From the NCBI RefSeq assembly GCF_021245805.1, contig NZ_JAJJNF010000009.1:1-64000 (forward strand): 64,000 nt of DNA, read 5' to 3'. Under the pieces are notes generated by a model. That model saw only the letters and a program-made list of their open reading frames with translations, had not been told where the DNA came from and did not search any database. How positions within the stretch are numbered: position 1 is the first letter of the stretch; each line of letters begins with the position of its first letter. Below are positions 8,794-17,580 of the stretch, one piece after another. Source of the DNA: Mangrovimonas futianensis (GTDB lineage: Bacteria; Bacteroidota; Bacteroidia; Flavobacteriales; Flavobacteriaceae). A program made the translations under genes and the position numbers.

Positions 8794-10746
8794 TTATTTC
8801 ACTTTGCTTCGGTCCGAATTTGAGTCAAATTTAAGAATATATACACCATTATTTTTATAATTTTCCCCTGAATTCTTTTCGTATTCAAACTTTAAAGCGC
8901 TATGCTCCGAGACATCCTTCATGTTGGGTTGATTTTCCTTTTGAAAATAGCGCAAAAGGGTATCGAAGGTGGTATCAAAGCCGTACTTAGAGACAAGGGT
9001 AGGAGTTGATCCAAAAACCTGTTTGTATTTTAATTCAAAAATTCTTTCGGCATAATTGGGTTCCGAGGGTTCCAATGAGGGGTATAATAAATTCAAGACC
9101 TTATAACGCATTTTAGAAACTTCTACCTCATTTGGCAAATCTTTTTGTGTCAGAACAGCAAGTTGAATGAAATTCTTTGATGATTCGGCTAGCAAAGGTG
9201 TCGTAACGTTTAAGTATACCTTTGTTTGGTTGGTATTGAGTAAAATAATGTTTTTTACATCTTTCTTTAAGGATGCAATTAGTTTGTTATTATCGACTAA
9301 TCCATTACCCGATATTTCAAAATAAGTAGGGTTTGATAACTCCGAGGAAATTAATGTTTTGTTAGATACCCTATCGGAATCATGAATAACCAAAACATTA
9401 GCGTTTAATGAGTTGATGTATTTTAATAATACTTTGGCTTGGGTTTCTTCGGATGGTACGGATTCAATTATTGATTTATTTTGGAATGCGTTGGAATTTG
9501 TTAAAGTTACAATGGGTGAGTCATTCAGGTACTCATCCAGAGTAGTGACAAACTGGTCATCAAAATAAGGAAGGAAAACCAATTGATAATCTTCTAAATC
9601 AGATTTTTTAATGAAAGCTTTGATGCTTTTAGAATCCGTATCCTTAATGGAGGTCACCAATTCATAATCTAATGACAAACCTAAATTCTTCAGAGAATCC
9701 AAAGCTATGGAAGCACCCTCATAGAAGGCAACATTGTTTTTTGTTAATGAGTCTGCTGTAGAAGTTGATCCAGATTTACTTAAATTTTTAAATTCGCCTT
9801 TGGAAAAAGGAAGTACAAATGCTACCTTTTTCTTTTGATTCTTATCCAGATTTTTGGTTAAATCAGTGTATTTAATGTTAGGATTAACATATTCAGGATC
9901 TGTTTCATAAGTGGTATTGCCACCGACCTGAATATGAGCTGGCATTTTAATGACCTCACCAATTTTCACACCATTTGAAAGAGAAGGATTCAACTTTAAA
10001 AATTCTGGAATACTCATCTCGGCCGCTTTTGATAAGCCATAGAGCGTTTCTTTTGGTTTAACGGTGTATGAGATATATTTCTGTGGTTGCTCAACTTGTG
10101 TAGGAGCAGTTTTGGTAGGTTGATTTACAACTGAGGAAGCTGTGTTTGTATCAGATTCTTTTAATTTGGTTTGGTCAAAAGTTAAAACTTGACCTACCTT
10201 TAACGATTTTTTAGTTTGAGGATTTAAGGTTTCCAATTGTTCAATGGTCATCCCAAATTTCTCAGCAAGACTAAATTTGGTATCACCGGTTTTAACAACA
10301 TAGGTTGTTGATTTAGGTTTGCTTGGAGAAGAAATTGCTTTGTCAGTTTGAACGGTTAAAGTTTGTCCAGCAATCAGCGTTGGAACAATCTGTGGATTTT
10401 GCGATTCTAATTCAGCAATACTGATTCCAAAATTCTTTGCTAAGCTATATTTTGTATCTCCTGATTTTACTTTATAAGTTATCTTTTTGAGTTCTTGAAT
10501 CTCAGGAGTTGCAATTTCAGTTTTATTGACTTTGGATTTAGGTATTTTGAGTTCCATGCCCTCCTTAATGCCATCAGAAGCGCCTGGATTCAATTGAAAT
10601 ATGTCATAGGGAGTGACATAATAAGTGTTGGCTATTTCTAAAATACTTTCCCCTTTTTTTACAATATGCTTTCTTTCTGGTTCTTGAGAATATGACCATT
10701 GGATACCCAAAAGCAACATCACACATAGGCATAGGATTCTATTCAT
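8794..10746 (-). CDS. LysM-repeat protein with periplasmic-binding-protein-like domain
   Basis: 650 residues with a signal peptide (MNRILCLCVMLLLGIQWSYSQ). Four LysM modules follow, each with the G-[DE]-[ST]-hydrophobic-x-x-[IL]-A and LNP pattern, at ~27-72, ~88-133, ~146-191 and ~226-271. The rest (~300-640) resembles a type 1 periplasmic-binding fold (KVAFVLPFSKG, TADSL, NNVAFYEGASIALDSL, VSKYGFDTTFDTLLRYFQ). LysM binds peptidoglycan; the binding-protein part may sense or hold a ligand, but none can be named. Start at 10746 is set by the signal peptide. It stands alone between the adhesin operon and a dehydrogenase on the same strand. Confidence 0.85.
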   Translation of the reverse strand: MNRILCLCVMLLLGIQWSYSQEPERKHIVKKGESILEIANTYYVTPYDIFQLNPGASDGIKEGMELKIPKSKVNKTEIATPEIQELKKITYKVKSGDTKYSLAKNFGISIAELESQNPQIVPTLIAGQTLTVQTDKAISSPSKPKSTTYVVKTGDTKFSLAEKFGMTIEQLETLNPQTKKSLKVGQVLTFDQTKLKESDTNTASSVVNQPTKTAPTQVEQPQKYISYTVKPKETLYGLSKAAEMSIPEFLKLNPSLSNGVKIGEVIKMPAHIQVGGNTTYETDPEYVNPNIKYTDLTKNLDKNQKKKVAFVLPFSKGEFKNLSKSGSTSTADSLTKNNVAFYEGASIALDSLKNLGLSLDYELVTSIKDTDSKSIKAFIKKSDLEDYQLVFLPYFDDQFVTTLDEYLNDSPIVTLTNSNAFQNKSIIESVPSEETQAKVLLKYINSLNANVLVIHDSDRVSNKTLISSELSNPTYFEISGNGLVDNNKLIASLKKDVKNIILLNTNQTKVYLNVTTPLLAESSKNFIQLAVLTQKDLPNEVEVSKMRYKVLNLLYPSLEPSEPNYAERIFELKYKQVFGSTPTLVSKYGFDTTFDTLLRYFQKENQPNMKDVSEHSALKFEYEKNSGENYKNNGVYILKFDSNSDRSKVK

Positions 10747-10953
10747 AAGTGAAATCTTCTCGTTTTTACTAAAAGGGAGTTTTTGTAAGTATAAAAGTAC
10801 TAAATTATCGATATGATTTATGCATTTTATAAGTAATTATCAATATGTTATTAACAAATTGATATTTAAGCTTTTGATTTTTGCTTATACCGTAATTAAT
10901 GACCGGTTATTGTTAAAGGACCTAAAACTTTATTTTTTTAAATTTTCAACCAA

Positions 10954-11715
10954 CTAAATCATCTGTCCGCCAGAGACTTCTATTCGTTGTGCGGTAATCC
11001 ATTTGGCGTCTTCGGTGCAAAGAAATGCCACAACGCTTCCTATGTCATCTGGCAAACCCACGCGTCCTAAAGCTGTATTTGATGCGATAAAGGCATTCAA
11101 ATCTTGATTGTCTCTTACAGCGCCACCACCAAAATCGGTTTCGATGGCCCCAGGGGCCACTACGTTGCATCTGATTTTTCTTTCTCCTAATTCCTTTGCT
11201 TGATATTTACTTAAGGTTTCGATGGCTGTTTTCATGGAGGAATAGGCTGCATATCCACTAATGGCAAATCGCGTTAAACCGGAAGAAATATTAACAATGC
11301 CACCACCATTATTCATTATGGGAAGTGCTGCTTGAGTAAGCATAAATACGCTCTTAAAATGAATTTGATACATGTGGTCAAGTTGTTCTTCCGTAGTCTC
11401 CATAAAGGAACTGTAAGTGCCAACACCGGCATTGTTAATTAGAAAGTCAAATTTCTCAGAATGGAATGTCACTTTCAAATGTTCTTGTACTTGATCAAAG
11501 AATTTGTTGAATGAAGAGGGAGCACTAACGTTTAATTGAATGGCAGCTGCCTTTTGTCCTAGTTGTTTGATTCGGTTAACAACGTCATCCGCTTTTTCTG
11601 AATTTTGATTAAAGGTAAGAATTACATCCAGTCCCTTTTGGGCTAGGGATAGGGCCATGTTTTCGCCTAGGCCTCTACTTCCTCCAGTTACCAATGCTAT
11701 TTTAGTTTTTGTCAT
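10954..11715 (-). CDS. Short-chain dehydrogenase/reductase (SDR)
   Basis: 253 residues, cytoplasmic, classical SDR length. The NAD(P)-binding motif TGGSRGLG is at residues 10-17 and NNAG at 94-97. The catalytic serine is in NISSG (~144) and the Y-x-x-x-K pair is Y158/K162 in YSSMK. The C-terminal WITAQRIEVSGGQMI matches the usual SDR ending. The fold predicts NAD(P)-dependent oxidation or reduction of an alcohol or ketone; the substrate cannot be told from sequence. The long gap on either side suggests a single-gene unit. On the minus strand a TATCTTTA box about 40 bases upstream of the start may be its -7 element. Confidence 0.9.
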   Translation of the reverse strand: MTKTKIALVTGGSRGLGENMALSLAQKGLDVILTFNQNSEKADDVVNRIKQLGQKAAAIQLNVSAPSSFNKFFDQVQEHLKVTFHSEKFDFLINNAGVGTYSSFMETTEEQLDHMYQIHFKSVFMLTQAALPIMNNGGGIVNISSGLTRFAISGYAAYSSMKTAIETLSKYQAKELGERKIRCNVVAPGAIETDFGGGAVRDNQDLNAFIASNTALGRVGLPDDIGSVVAFLCTEDAKWITAQRIEVSGGQMI

Positions 11716-12087
11716 GGCTAAAGATTTAATCGTTAAAAGTTATAGTCTACATAATATAAAGATACGTAAAAGGGAAGGACTGCTCCATTTCTAATTGCTG
11801 GCTTTTTGAAAATCCATTAAATCAAGCGGTAAAAAGGACTTAAGCGTTACTCTAGTTTTTTAAAAGATAAATAACAAGGAGTCTCTTTTCTTATTTTTTT
11901 TAAAGTGAACTACTTTAAAAAAACCATAAACATTCAGTCTCTACTTTTTTTAGCTTCATGGTTTAGAGGTTTTAACCGAATAGTAGAAATAGAATTTTTG
12001 TGAATGGAGATAAAATTTGTTTGCCAAAAGAGAATTTAGAATTCGTCTTTAAAATCACTCAAAGGCGAAAATTAGAAGCAATTAAAC
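11716..12087. other. Intergenic stretch without a gene
   Basis: AT-rich gap between the SDR gene and the Nudix regulator, both on the minus strand. No ORF of note. It contains the inverted repeat at 11895-11923 and presumably the SDR promoter near 11756-11764. Confidence 0.5.
11895..11923. terminator. Inverted repeat, probable terminator downstream of the Nudix regulator
   Basis: Arms TTTTTTTAAAGT (11895-11906) and ACTTTAAAAAAA (11912-11923) are perfect complements with a 5-base loop GAACT. It lies about 165 bases past the stop of the minus-strand Nudix gene. The flanking A and T tracts would suit termination on either strand, but the GC-poor stem makes this a moderate call. Confidence 0.45.
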
Positions 12088-12810
12088 TTAAACTTCAAAA
12101 TTGAATCCTTTTTGGGTCAATTTTTTGTAAATATCATAATCAAATCGATACAATTTAGCGGCCCGATGAGAAACGTCCTTTTGTTTTTCATCCAACACTT
12201 GCAACAACTTCATTCTTAGTATTTTTCTTCTAAAATTTGATTTATCTAATTCAATACCTAGTATTTCTTCATACAGCTGCATGAGTTCCAGGAGCGTGAA
12301 TTTTTTAGGGAGAAGATTAAACCCGATAGGAGCCTGTTTTACTCTATTCCTTAAGTGTTTGAGGCTGTAATTTAAAATCGTGTTGTGGTCGTAAATAAGC
12401 TCAGGAACATCTTTAATGTTATACCATTTGACATCAGATGCTGTGAAACCAGCTTTAATATCAAAATCGTCAATTTTAATGAGGGCATAATAACCTATAG
12501 TAATAACTCTGCCTAAGGGGAAACGATCTGGTTCTCCAAAGGCTTTTAATTGTTCTAGGTAGATGTTGCTTAATCCTGTTAGTTCTTTTAACAAGCGTTG
12601 TGCTGCATGATCAATACTTTCTTCTTCTTTTATCCATCCACCAGGCAGAGCCCATTTTCCTTTACTAATCCCTTCAGCATGTTCAATTAACAAAACCTTT
12701 AAGGATCCCTTGTCAAATCCGAAAATCACACAGTCAATTGTTATGGCATTCATCACAGAACTTTCTATGATCTTACCAGATTCCTCATCAAAAAATTTCT
12801 TGAAAATCAT
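12088..12810 (-). CDS. Nudix-family transcriptional regulator of xylose/xyloglucan use
   Basis: 240 residues with an N-terminal Nudix fold (~20-150) and a C-terminal winged helix (~160-240, LPKKFTLLELMQLYEEILG, FRRKILRM). This is the NrtR/AraR-type architecture, in which the Nudix domain senses a ligand rather than hydrolysing nucleotides. The Nudix box (residues 58-80) keeps G58, E64, R72, E76 and G79. Two glutamates of the REUxEE core are replaced by L73 and L77, so hydrolase activity is unlikely. It is divergent from the xylose/xyloglucan operon across 271 bases, the usual position for a pentose regulator of this family in Bacteroidota. Control of that operon, with xylose or a derivative as effector, is inferred. 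An internal Met20 is a possible later start. Confidence 0.85.
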   Translation of the reverse strand: MIFKKFFDEESGKIIESSVMNAITIDCVIFGFDKGSLKVLLIEHAEGISKGKWALPGGWIKEEESIDHAAQRLLKELTGLSNIYLEQLKAFGEPDRFPLGRVITIGYYALIKIDDFDIKAGFTASDVKWYNIKDVPELIYDHNTILNYSLKHLRNRVKQAPIGFNLLPKKFTLLELMQLYEEILGIELDKSNFRRKILRMKLLQVLDEKQKDVSHRAAKLYRFDYDIYKKLTQKGFNFEV

Positions 12811-13007
12811 TTTATTAAATAAAGGTAAATATAGACTTATAAGATTTAAGTGCTCACTTCATGCAGAAAAACCCTTTTTAAAAATCATTCAAAGGTCGAT
12901 AATTGTTTAATTATTAACAAGGATTATGTTGAGATTGTAAGAAAAAGGTAGTTGAAATTTATGGTGTTAATAAAAACTATAGAATTATTTAAAGAAATCT
13001 TAAAAAA

Positions 13008-13024
13008 ACAATTGAAATAATTGT
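13008..13024. promoter_or_regulatory. Candidate operator for the Nudix regulator
   Basis: A perfect dyad ACAATT-N5-AATTGT overlaps the -33 element of the predicted promoter of the xylose/xyloglucan operon. A repressor bound here would block polymerase. Assignment to the Nudix regulator rests on its position only. Confidence 0.4.
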
Positions 13025-13051
13025 CAAAATGAAAAATCCTTCGTAAACTTG
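13021..13051 (+). promoter_or_regulatory. Predicted promoter of the xylose/xyloglucan operon
   Basis: A TTG at 13021-13023 and TAAACTTG at 13044-13051 are 20 bases apart. This fits the Bacteroidota housekeeping consensus TTG-N19-21-TAnnTTTG with one mismatch in the -7 box. Transcription would begin near 13057, about 25 bases before the transporter start. Confidence 0.5.
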
Positions 13052-13081
13052 TAGTCAAATTAACCATAAGATATGGTTTAA

Positions 13082-14704
13082 ATGACAATAAATATGAATG
13101 CTACCTCTCAAAGTTTAAAATCTACCTACCTAATTACCATTGTAGCAAGTTTGGGGGGATTGTTATTTGGGTATGATACAGCAGTTATTTCTGGAGCTGT
13201 AGGGGCGCTTGAAACATTTTTTGTAAAAGCCTTGGATTCCAGTGTTGAAATGGCAACACAATCTATTTTTCATTTTAAAATTATCTTGACATTATGTTTG
13301 CTGACTATTTTTGGGTTACTCAGCTCTTTTATCTATAAGTTTTATAATAAAAAGACAGCAACCATAATTGTCGTATTGTTTTTCTTCATTGTTGGTGCCT
13401 TTTATTATTTCGGGTTTTTGAATTCTTCAGATGGATTAACTGATAATTTAAAGAACTCGATTTTTGGCTTTATGGTAAGTAGTGCCCTTGTAGGGTGTAT
13501 CATAGGGGCATCAATGGGAGACAAAATAGCCAACTCAATCGGTCGTCGAAATGGCTTGTTAATAGCTGCGGTTTTATTTATTATTTCAGCCTGCGGGTCT
13601 GGATATCCAGATAGTTTGAATGTCTTTGGGGGTAACGCCCTTACCTCTTTTATAATTTTTAGAATTATTGGAGGAATTGGAGTGGGATTAGCTAGTATGC
13701 TATCTCCTTTATATATAGCAGAAATGGCGCCAGCCAATATAAGAGGGAAATTGGTTTCCTTTAATCAGTTTGCCATAGTAGGTGGGATGCTTATCGTCTA
13801 TTTTGTAAATTATTTTATCGTTAAAGGTCAAACGGCTGAGTGGATTAATACTATCGGTTGGAGAAACATGTTCCTCTCAGAAAATGTTCCAGCGATACTG
13901 TTTCTAGTTTGTTTGTTTTTGGTGCCAAAAACGCCAAGGTTCCAAGTGATGAAAGGTCATGACGAAGACGCGGTAGAGGTTCTTACCAAGTTGAATGGTA
14001 AGGAAAAAGCCTTGAAAATCATTCAGGAAATTAAAAATTCATTTAATCAGAAGAAAGCGCATTGGCTTACCTATGGTTGGGGTATAGTAATCATCGGAAT
14101 CTTGTTGTCGGTATTCCAACAGTTTGTTGGTATTAATGTGGTGTTGTATTATGCTCCTGAAATCTTTAAGGGCATGGGTATGGAGACCGATGCTTCCATG
14201 CTTCAAACCATCATTGTAGGAGCTATTAATTTGTTGTTTACAGTGTTAGCCATTTTTACGGTAGATAATTTTGGAAGAAAGAAATTGATGTTGATAGGAA
14301 GTGTGGTTATGGCCATTAGTATGATAGGTCTTGGTTTCTCTTTGTTTATGCAATCTACCGGTATCGCTTCACTTTTATTTATGTTGGGTTATATAGCCGC
14401 TTTTGCCATGTCTTGGGGGCCTGTAACCTGGGTGTTGCTTTCAGAAATTTTCCCTAATAAAATTAAGGGAGTGCTTGCCGTTGCTGTGGCTGCACAGTGG
14501 TTGGCCAATTTAGTGGTCTCATGGACCTTCCCTATGATGAATAATAATATAAAATTAACCGAATTGTTCCATAATGGCTTTTCATATTGGATTTATGGAT
14601 TTATGGCCATTTTATCGGCACTCTTCATTTGGAAGTTTGTGCCAGAGACAAAAGGGAAAACCCTGGAGGAAATGGAGCAATTGTGGGATAAAAACAATAA
14701 ATAG
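13082..14704 (+). CDS. xylE: D-xylose/H+ symporter, XylE-like, with an extra membrane hairpin
   Basis: 540 residues, MFS sugar porter, inner membrane. It follows E. coli XylE closely: GGLLFGYDTAVISG, SALVGCIIGA, RIIGGIGVGLASMLSP, SFNQFA, QQFVGINVVLYYAPE, MSWGPVTWVLLSEIFP, AAQWLAN, PETKGKTLEEME. Residues that contact xylose in XylE (the TM5 Gln, the QQ pair, the Asn of GINVV, Trp of MSWGP, Gln-Trp of AAQW) are all present. Compared with XylE (491 residues) there is an insertion of about 60-65 residues after TM1 (~52-118) holding two hydrophobic segments (~66-86 and ~93-112). First gene of the operon; imports the xylose released by the periplasmic glycosidases. A start at Met5 (13094) is possible. 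Confidence 0.93.
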   Translation: MTINMNATSQSLKSTYLITIVASLGGLLFGYDTAVISGAVGALETFFVKALDSSVEMATQSIFHFKIILTLCLLTIFGLLSSFIYKFYNKKTATIIVVLFFFIVGAFYYFGFLNSSDGLTDNLKNSIFGFMVSSALVGCIIGASMGDKIANSIGRRNGLLIAAVLFIISACGSGYPDSLNVFGGNALTSFIIFRIIGGIGVGLASMLSPLYIAEMAPANIRGKLVSFNQFAIVGGMLIVYFVNYFIVKGQTAEWINTIGWRNMFLSENVPAILFLVCLFLVPKTPRFQVMKGHDEDAVEVLTKLNGKEKALKIIQEIKNSFNQKKAHWLTYGWGIVIIGILLSVFQQFVGINVVLYYAPEIFKGMGMETDASMLQTIIVGAINLLFTVLAIFTVDNFGRKKLMLIGSVVMAISMIGLGFSLFMQSTGIASLLFMLGYIAAFAMSWGPVTWVLLSEIFPNKIKGVLAVAVAAQWLANLVVSWTFPMMNNNIKLTELFHNGFSYWIYGFMAILSALFIWKFVPETKGKTLEEMEQLWDKNNK

Positions 14705-14710
14705 TTAAGA

Positions 14711-16204
14711 ATGTATTTTTTAGGTGTCGATATAGGCAGTTCATCCATTAAACTATCAGTTTTCAATGCTGAAATTGGATTGGAAATAAAAGCAATTACG
14801 GTTCCTGATTTTGAAACACCTATTCTTTCACCTCAATCTGGGTGGGCAGAACAAGACCCTAATTTATGGTGGCAATACATTAAAGATGGCATTTTAAAGT
14901 TAAAGCATCAGGAAGGAATTGATATCAGTAAAATTCAGGGAATTGGCATTGGTTATCAAATGCATGGATTGGTTTTGGTGGATGAAAATTTAGAGCCTGT
15001 AAGATCTTCAATTATATGGTGTGATGGACGTGCGGCTGAAATTGGAAGGCAATGGTATCAAACCATTGGTGTTGATGCCTGTCAAAATCAAATATTAGGA
15101 AGCCCTGGAAATTTCACAGCATCCAAATTAAAATGGGTTCAAGAAAATCAACCTGAAATTTTTGAAAAGGCTGCTTATATGATGCTTCCTGGTGATTTTA
15201 TTGCAGCTAAGTTTACCGGTGTTGCCCAGACTAGTACTTCTGGACTTTCTGAAGCCGCCTTATGGAATTTCAAGGAAGGCGGTCTAGCTAATGATATTTT
15301 GAATGGGATGGGACTATCTGAAAAACTAATTCCTGAGGTTGTGCCCACATTTGGACATCAAGCAATTATTGACTCCAAGGTAGCTTCAGAATTAGGATTG
15401 AACACGCAAGTTAAAGTAACTTATAGAGCAGGAGACCAACCTAATAATGCCTTGTCTTTGCAGGTTTTAAATCCTGGTGAGGTAGGTGCCAATGCTGGTA
15501 CTTCTGCAGTTATTTATTCGGTAACCGATCAAGATGCCTTCGATAAAAACAATAGAGTCAATACATTTCTTCATGTGAACAACACAAAAGAGCATAAACG
15601 TAATGGTGTGCTTTTATGTATCAATGGGTCTGGTATTCTATACCAATGGCTAAGAAAATTGATGTCCGTTGGAGCCACAGCTCCGATACCTTATGACCTA
15701 CTTAACGATCTAGCTACCAAAGCACCGTTAGGTAGTGAGGGATTGAGATTTTATCCATTTGGAAATGGCGTAGAGCGCATTTTTGATAATAAGGAAGTGA
15801 ATTCAGGTATTGAATTCTTAAACTTCAATATTCATCAACCAGAACATGTGGTAAGAGCTGCCTGTGAAGGGATTGTTTTTGCCATGAATTATGGCTTTGA
15901 TGTAATGAAATCCATTGGTGCATCTGGAAATTCAGTTAAGGCTTCTTATGCCAATCTGTTTTTAAGCCCTTTATTCCGGGAGATTTTTGTAAACACAACC
16001 AATACCGTTTTAAACCTATATGAAACTTCAGGTGCTGATGGTGCAGCAAGAGGAGCAGCTTATGGTTGGGGCTATTATAACTCCTTAAAGGAAGCTTTTG
16101 GGAATATTAAATTAATGGAAGAGTTAGAGCCAAATAGAAATTTGGTGAATCAATATCAAGATGTTTATCAACATTGGAAAGAACAAATTAAAATTCAAGA
16201 TTAA
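14711..16204 (+). CDS. xylB: Xylulokinase
   Basis: 497 residues, FGGY carbohydrate kinase of normal length, cytoplasmic. It phosphorylates D-xylulose with ATP to xylulose 5-phosphate. The N-terminal phosphate-binding motif LGVDIGSSSIK opens the protein. WAEQDPNLWW, GYQMHGLVLVDENL and RSSIIWCDGRA are typical of xylulokinases and carry substrate-contact positions. The GDQPNNALSLQVLNPGEVGANAGTSAVIY segment contains the catalytic Asp region and second ATPase motif. It starts 6 bases after the transporter stop and ends 4 bases before xylA, so the three genes are co-transcribed. Confidence 0.95.
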   Translation: MYFLGVDIGSSSIKLSVFNAEIGLEIKAITVPDFETPILSPQSGWAEQDPNLWWQYIKDGILKLKHQEGIDISKIQGIGIGYQMHGLVLVDENLEPVRSSIIWCDGRAAEIGRQWYQTIGVDACQNQILGSPGNFTASKLKWVQENQPEIFEKAAYMMLPGDFIAAKFTGVAQTSTSGLSEAALWNFKEGGLANDILNGMGLSEKLIPEVVPTFGHQAIIDSKVASELGLNTQVKVTYRAGDQPNNALSLQVLNPGEVGANAGTSAVIYSVTDQDAFDKNNRVNTFLHVNNTKEHKRNGVLLCINGSGILYQWLRKLMSVGATAPIPYDLLNDLATKAPLGSEGLRFYPFGNGVERIFDNKEVNSGIEFLNFNIHQPEHVVRAACEGIVFAMNYGFDVMKSIGASGNSVKASYANLFLSPLFREIFVNTTNTVLNLYETSGADGAARGAAYGWGYYNSLKEAFGNIKLMEELEPNRNLVNQYQDVYQHWKEQIKIQD

Positions 16205-16208
16205 GATT

Positions 16209-17534
16209 ATGAATACAACAACGTTACAAAGTTTTTTTAAGGGAATCGATGCTGTAAAGTATGAAGGCAGAGAGAGCGATAACCCTTTGGCCTTTAAGTG
16301 GTATGATGAAAACCGCGTAGTGGCTGGTAAGACTTTAAAGGAGCATTTGCGATTTGCAATGGCTTATTGGCATACACTATGTAATAAAGGAGATGATCCT
16401 TTTGGTAAGCAAACTGAAACTTTTTCTTGGGACAATTCCGAAAACGTTTTAGAAAGAGCACGATTAAAAATGGATGCAGGGTTTGAATTTATGAGCAAAC
16501 TGGGTATTCCATTTTATTGTTTTCATGATGTCGATTTAGTAGATGAAGCTCCAACTTTAGCTGAGTTTGAAACCAGAATTCAGCATATGGTTGATTATGC
16601 GAAACAAAAACAAGCGGATACCGGAATTGAATTATTATGGGGTACTTCAAACCTTTTTTCAAATCCGAGATTTATGAACGGTGCTTCTACCAATCCAAAC
16701 TTTGACGTGGTTGCTTATGCTGGTGGACAAGCAAAATTGGCTATAGATGCTACCATTGCACTAGGCGGACAGAACTATGTGTTCTGGGGAGGTAGAGAAG
16801 GGTACATGAGCCTTTTGAATACCGATATGAAGCGTGAGCAAGACCATTTGGCTAGATTTCTAACTATGTGTAGAGATTATGCACGTAAGGAAGGTTTTAA
16901 CGGAACTTTCTTGATTGAGCCAAAACCTATGGAGCCTACGAAGCATCAATATGATTTTGACGCAGCTACTTCTATTGGCTTCATTAATAAATATGGATTG
17001 CAGGAAGACTTCAAGTTAAACTTGGAAGTAAACCATGCGACTTTGGCAGGTCATACCTTCCAACATGAACTTCAAGTAGCTGTTGATGCTGGTCTTTTAG
17101 GAAGTATTGATGCTAATAGAGGTGACTATCAAAACGGATGGGATACCGATCAATTCCCAATCAATGTTTATGAAATCACCCAAGCTATGTTAGTCATATT
17201 AGAAGGTGGAGGTATTCAAGGCGGAGGTATCAATTTTGATGCTAAAGTGAGAAGAAATTCAACCGATTTAGAAGATAAATTTATCGCACACATAGCAGGA
17301 ATGGATGTATTTGCTCGAGGATTAATTTGTGCTGACGAAATTCTTAAGAATACAGACTATTTAAAATTAAGAAAAGAACGATATGAATCTTTTGACTCAG
17401 GTAATGGAGCCAAGTTTGAAAAAGGAGACCTTTCTTTAGAAGACTTAAGTAAAATTGCCAGAGCCAATGGAGAACCAAAAATTATAAGTGGTAAGCAAGA
17501 ATTGTATGAGCAAATCATTGCAAACGCTTATTAG
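16209..17534 (+). CDS. xylA: Xylose isomerase
   Basis: 441 residues, cytoplasmic TIM-barrel metalloenzyme that converts D-xylose to D-xylulose. All signature segments are present: FHDVD with catalytic H106 and D109, VFWGGREGY, IEPKPMEPTKHQYD (metal-binding Glu), NHATLAGH, and GSIDANRGDYQNGWDTDQFP (metal-binding Asp and Glu positions). Length matches the class II enzymes such as E. coli XylA. The ATG at 16209 is chosen because it follows the xylB stop by 4 bases; an in-frame extension to 16161 overlaps xylB and lacks family similarity. It is followed after 46 bases by susC, with no terminator seen between. Confidence 0.96.
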   Translation: MNTTTLQSFFKGIDAVKYEGRESDNPLAFKWYDENRVVAGKTLKEHLRFAMAYWHTLCNKGDDPFGKQTETFSWDNSENVLERARLKMDAGFEFMSKLGIPFYCFHDVDLVDEAPTLAEFETRIQHMVDYAKQKQADTGIELLWGTSNLFSNPRFMNGASTNPNFDVVAYAGGQAKLAIDATIALGGQNYVFWGGREGYMSLLNTDMKREQDHLARFLTMCRDYARKEGFNGTFLIEPKPMEPTKHQYDFDAATSIGFINKYGLQEDFKLNLEVNHATLAGHTFQHELQVAVDAGLLGSIDANRGDYQNGWDTDQFPINVYEITQAMLVILEGGGIQGGGINFDAKVRRNSTDLEDKFIAHIAGMDVFARGLICADEILKNTDYLKLRKERYESFDSGNGAKFEKGDLSLEDLSKIARANGEPKIISGKQELYEQIIANAY

Positions 17535-17580
17535 ACTATTTCAAACTCAAACAATAAGTATTTAACTAACTTTTTTCATT

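Noticed and set aside
16161..16208. Upstream in-frame extension of xylA
   Set aside because: It overlaps the end of xylB and adds residues not found in xylose isomerases; ATG at 16209 fits the operon spacing.
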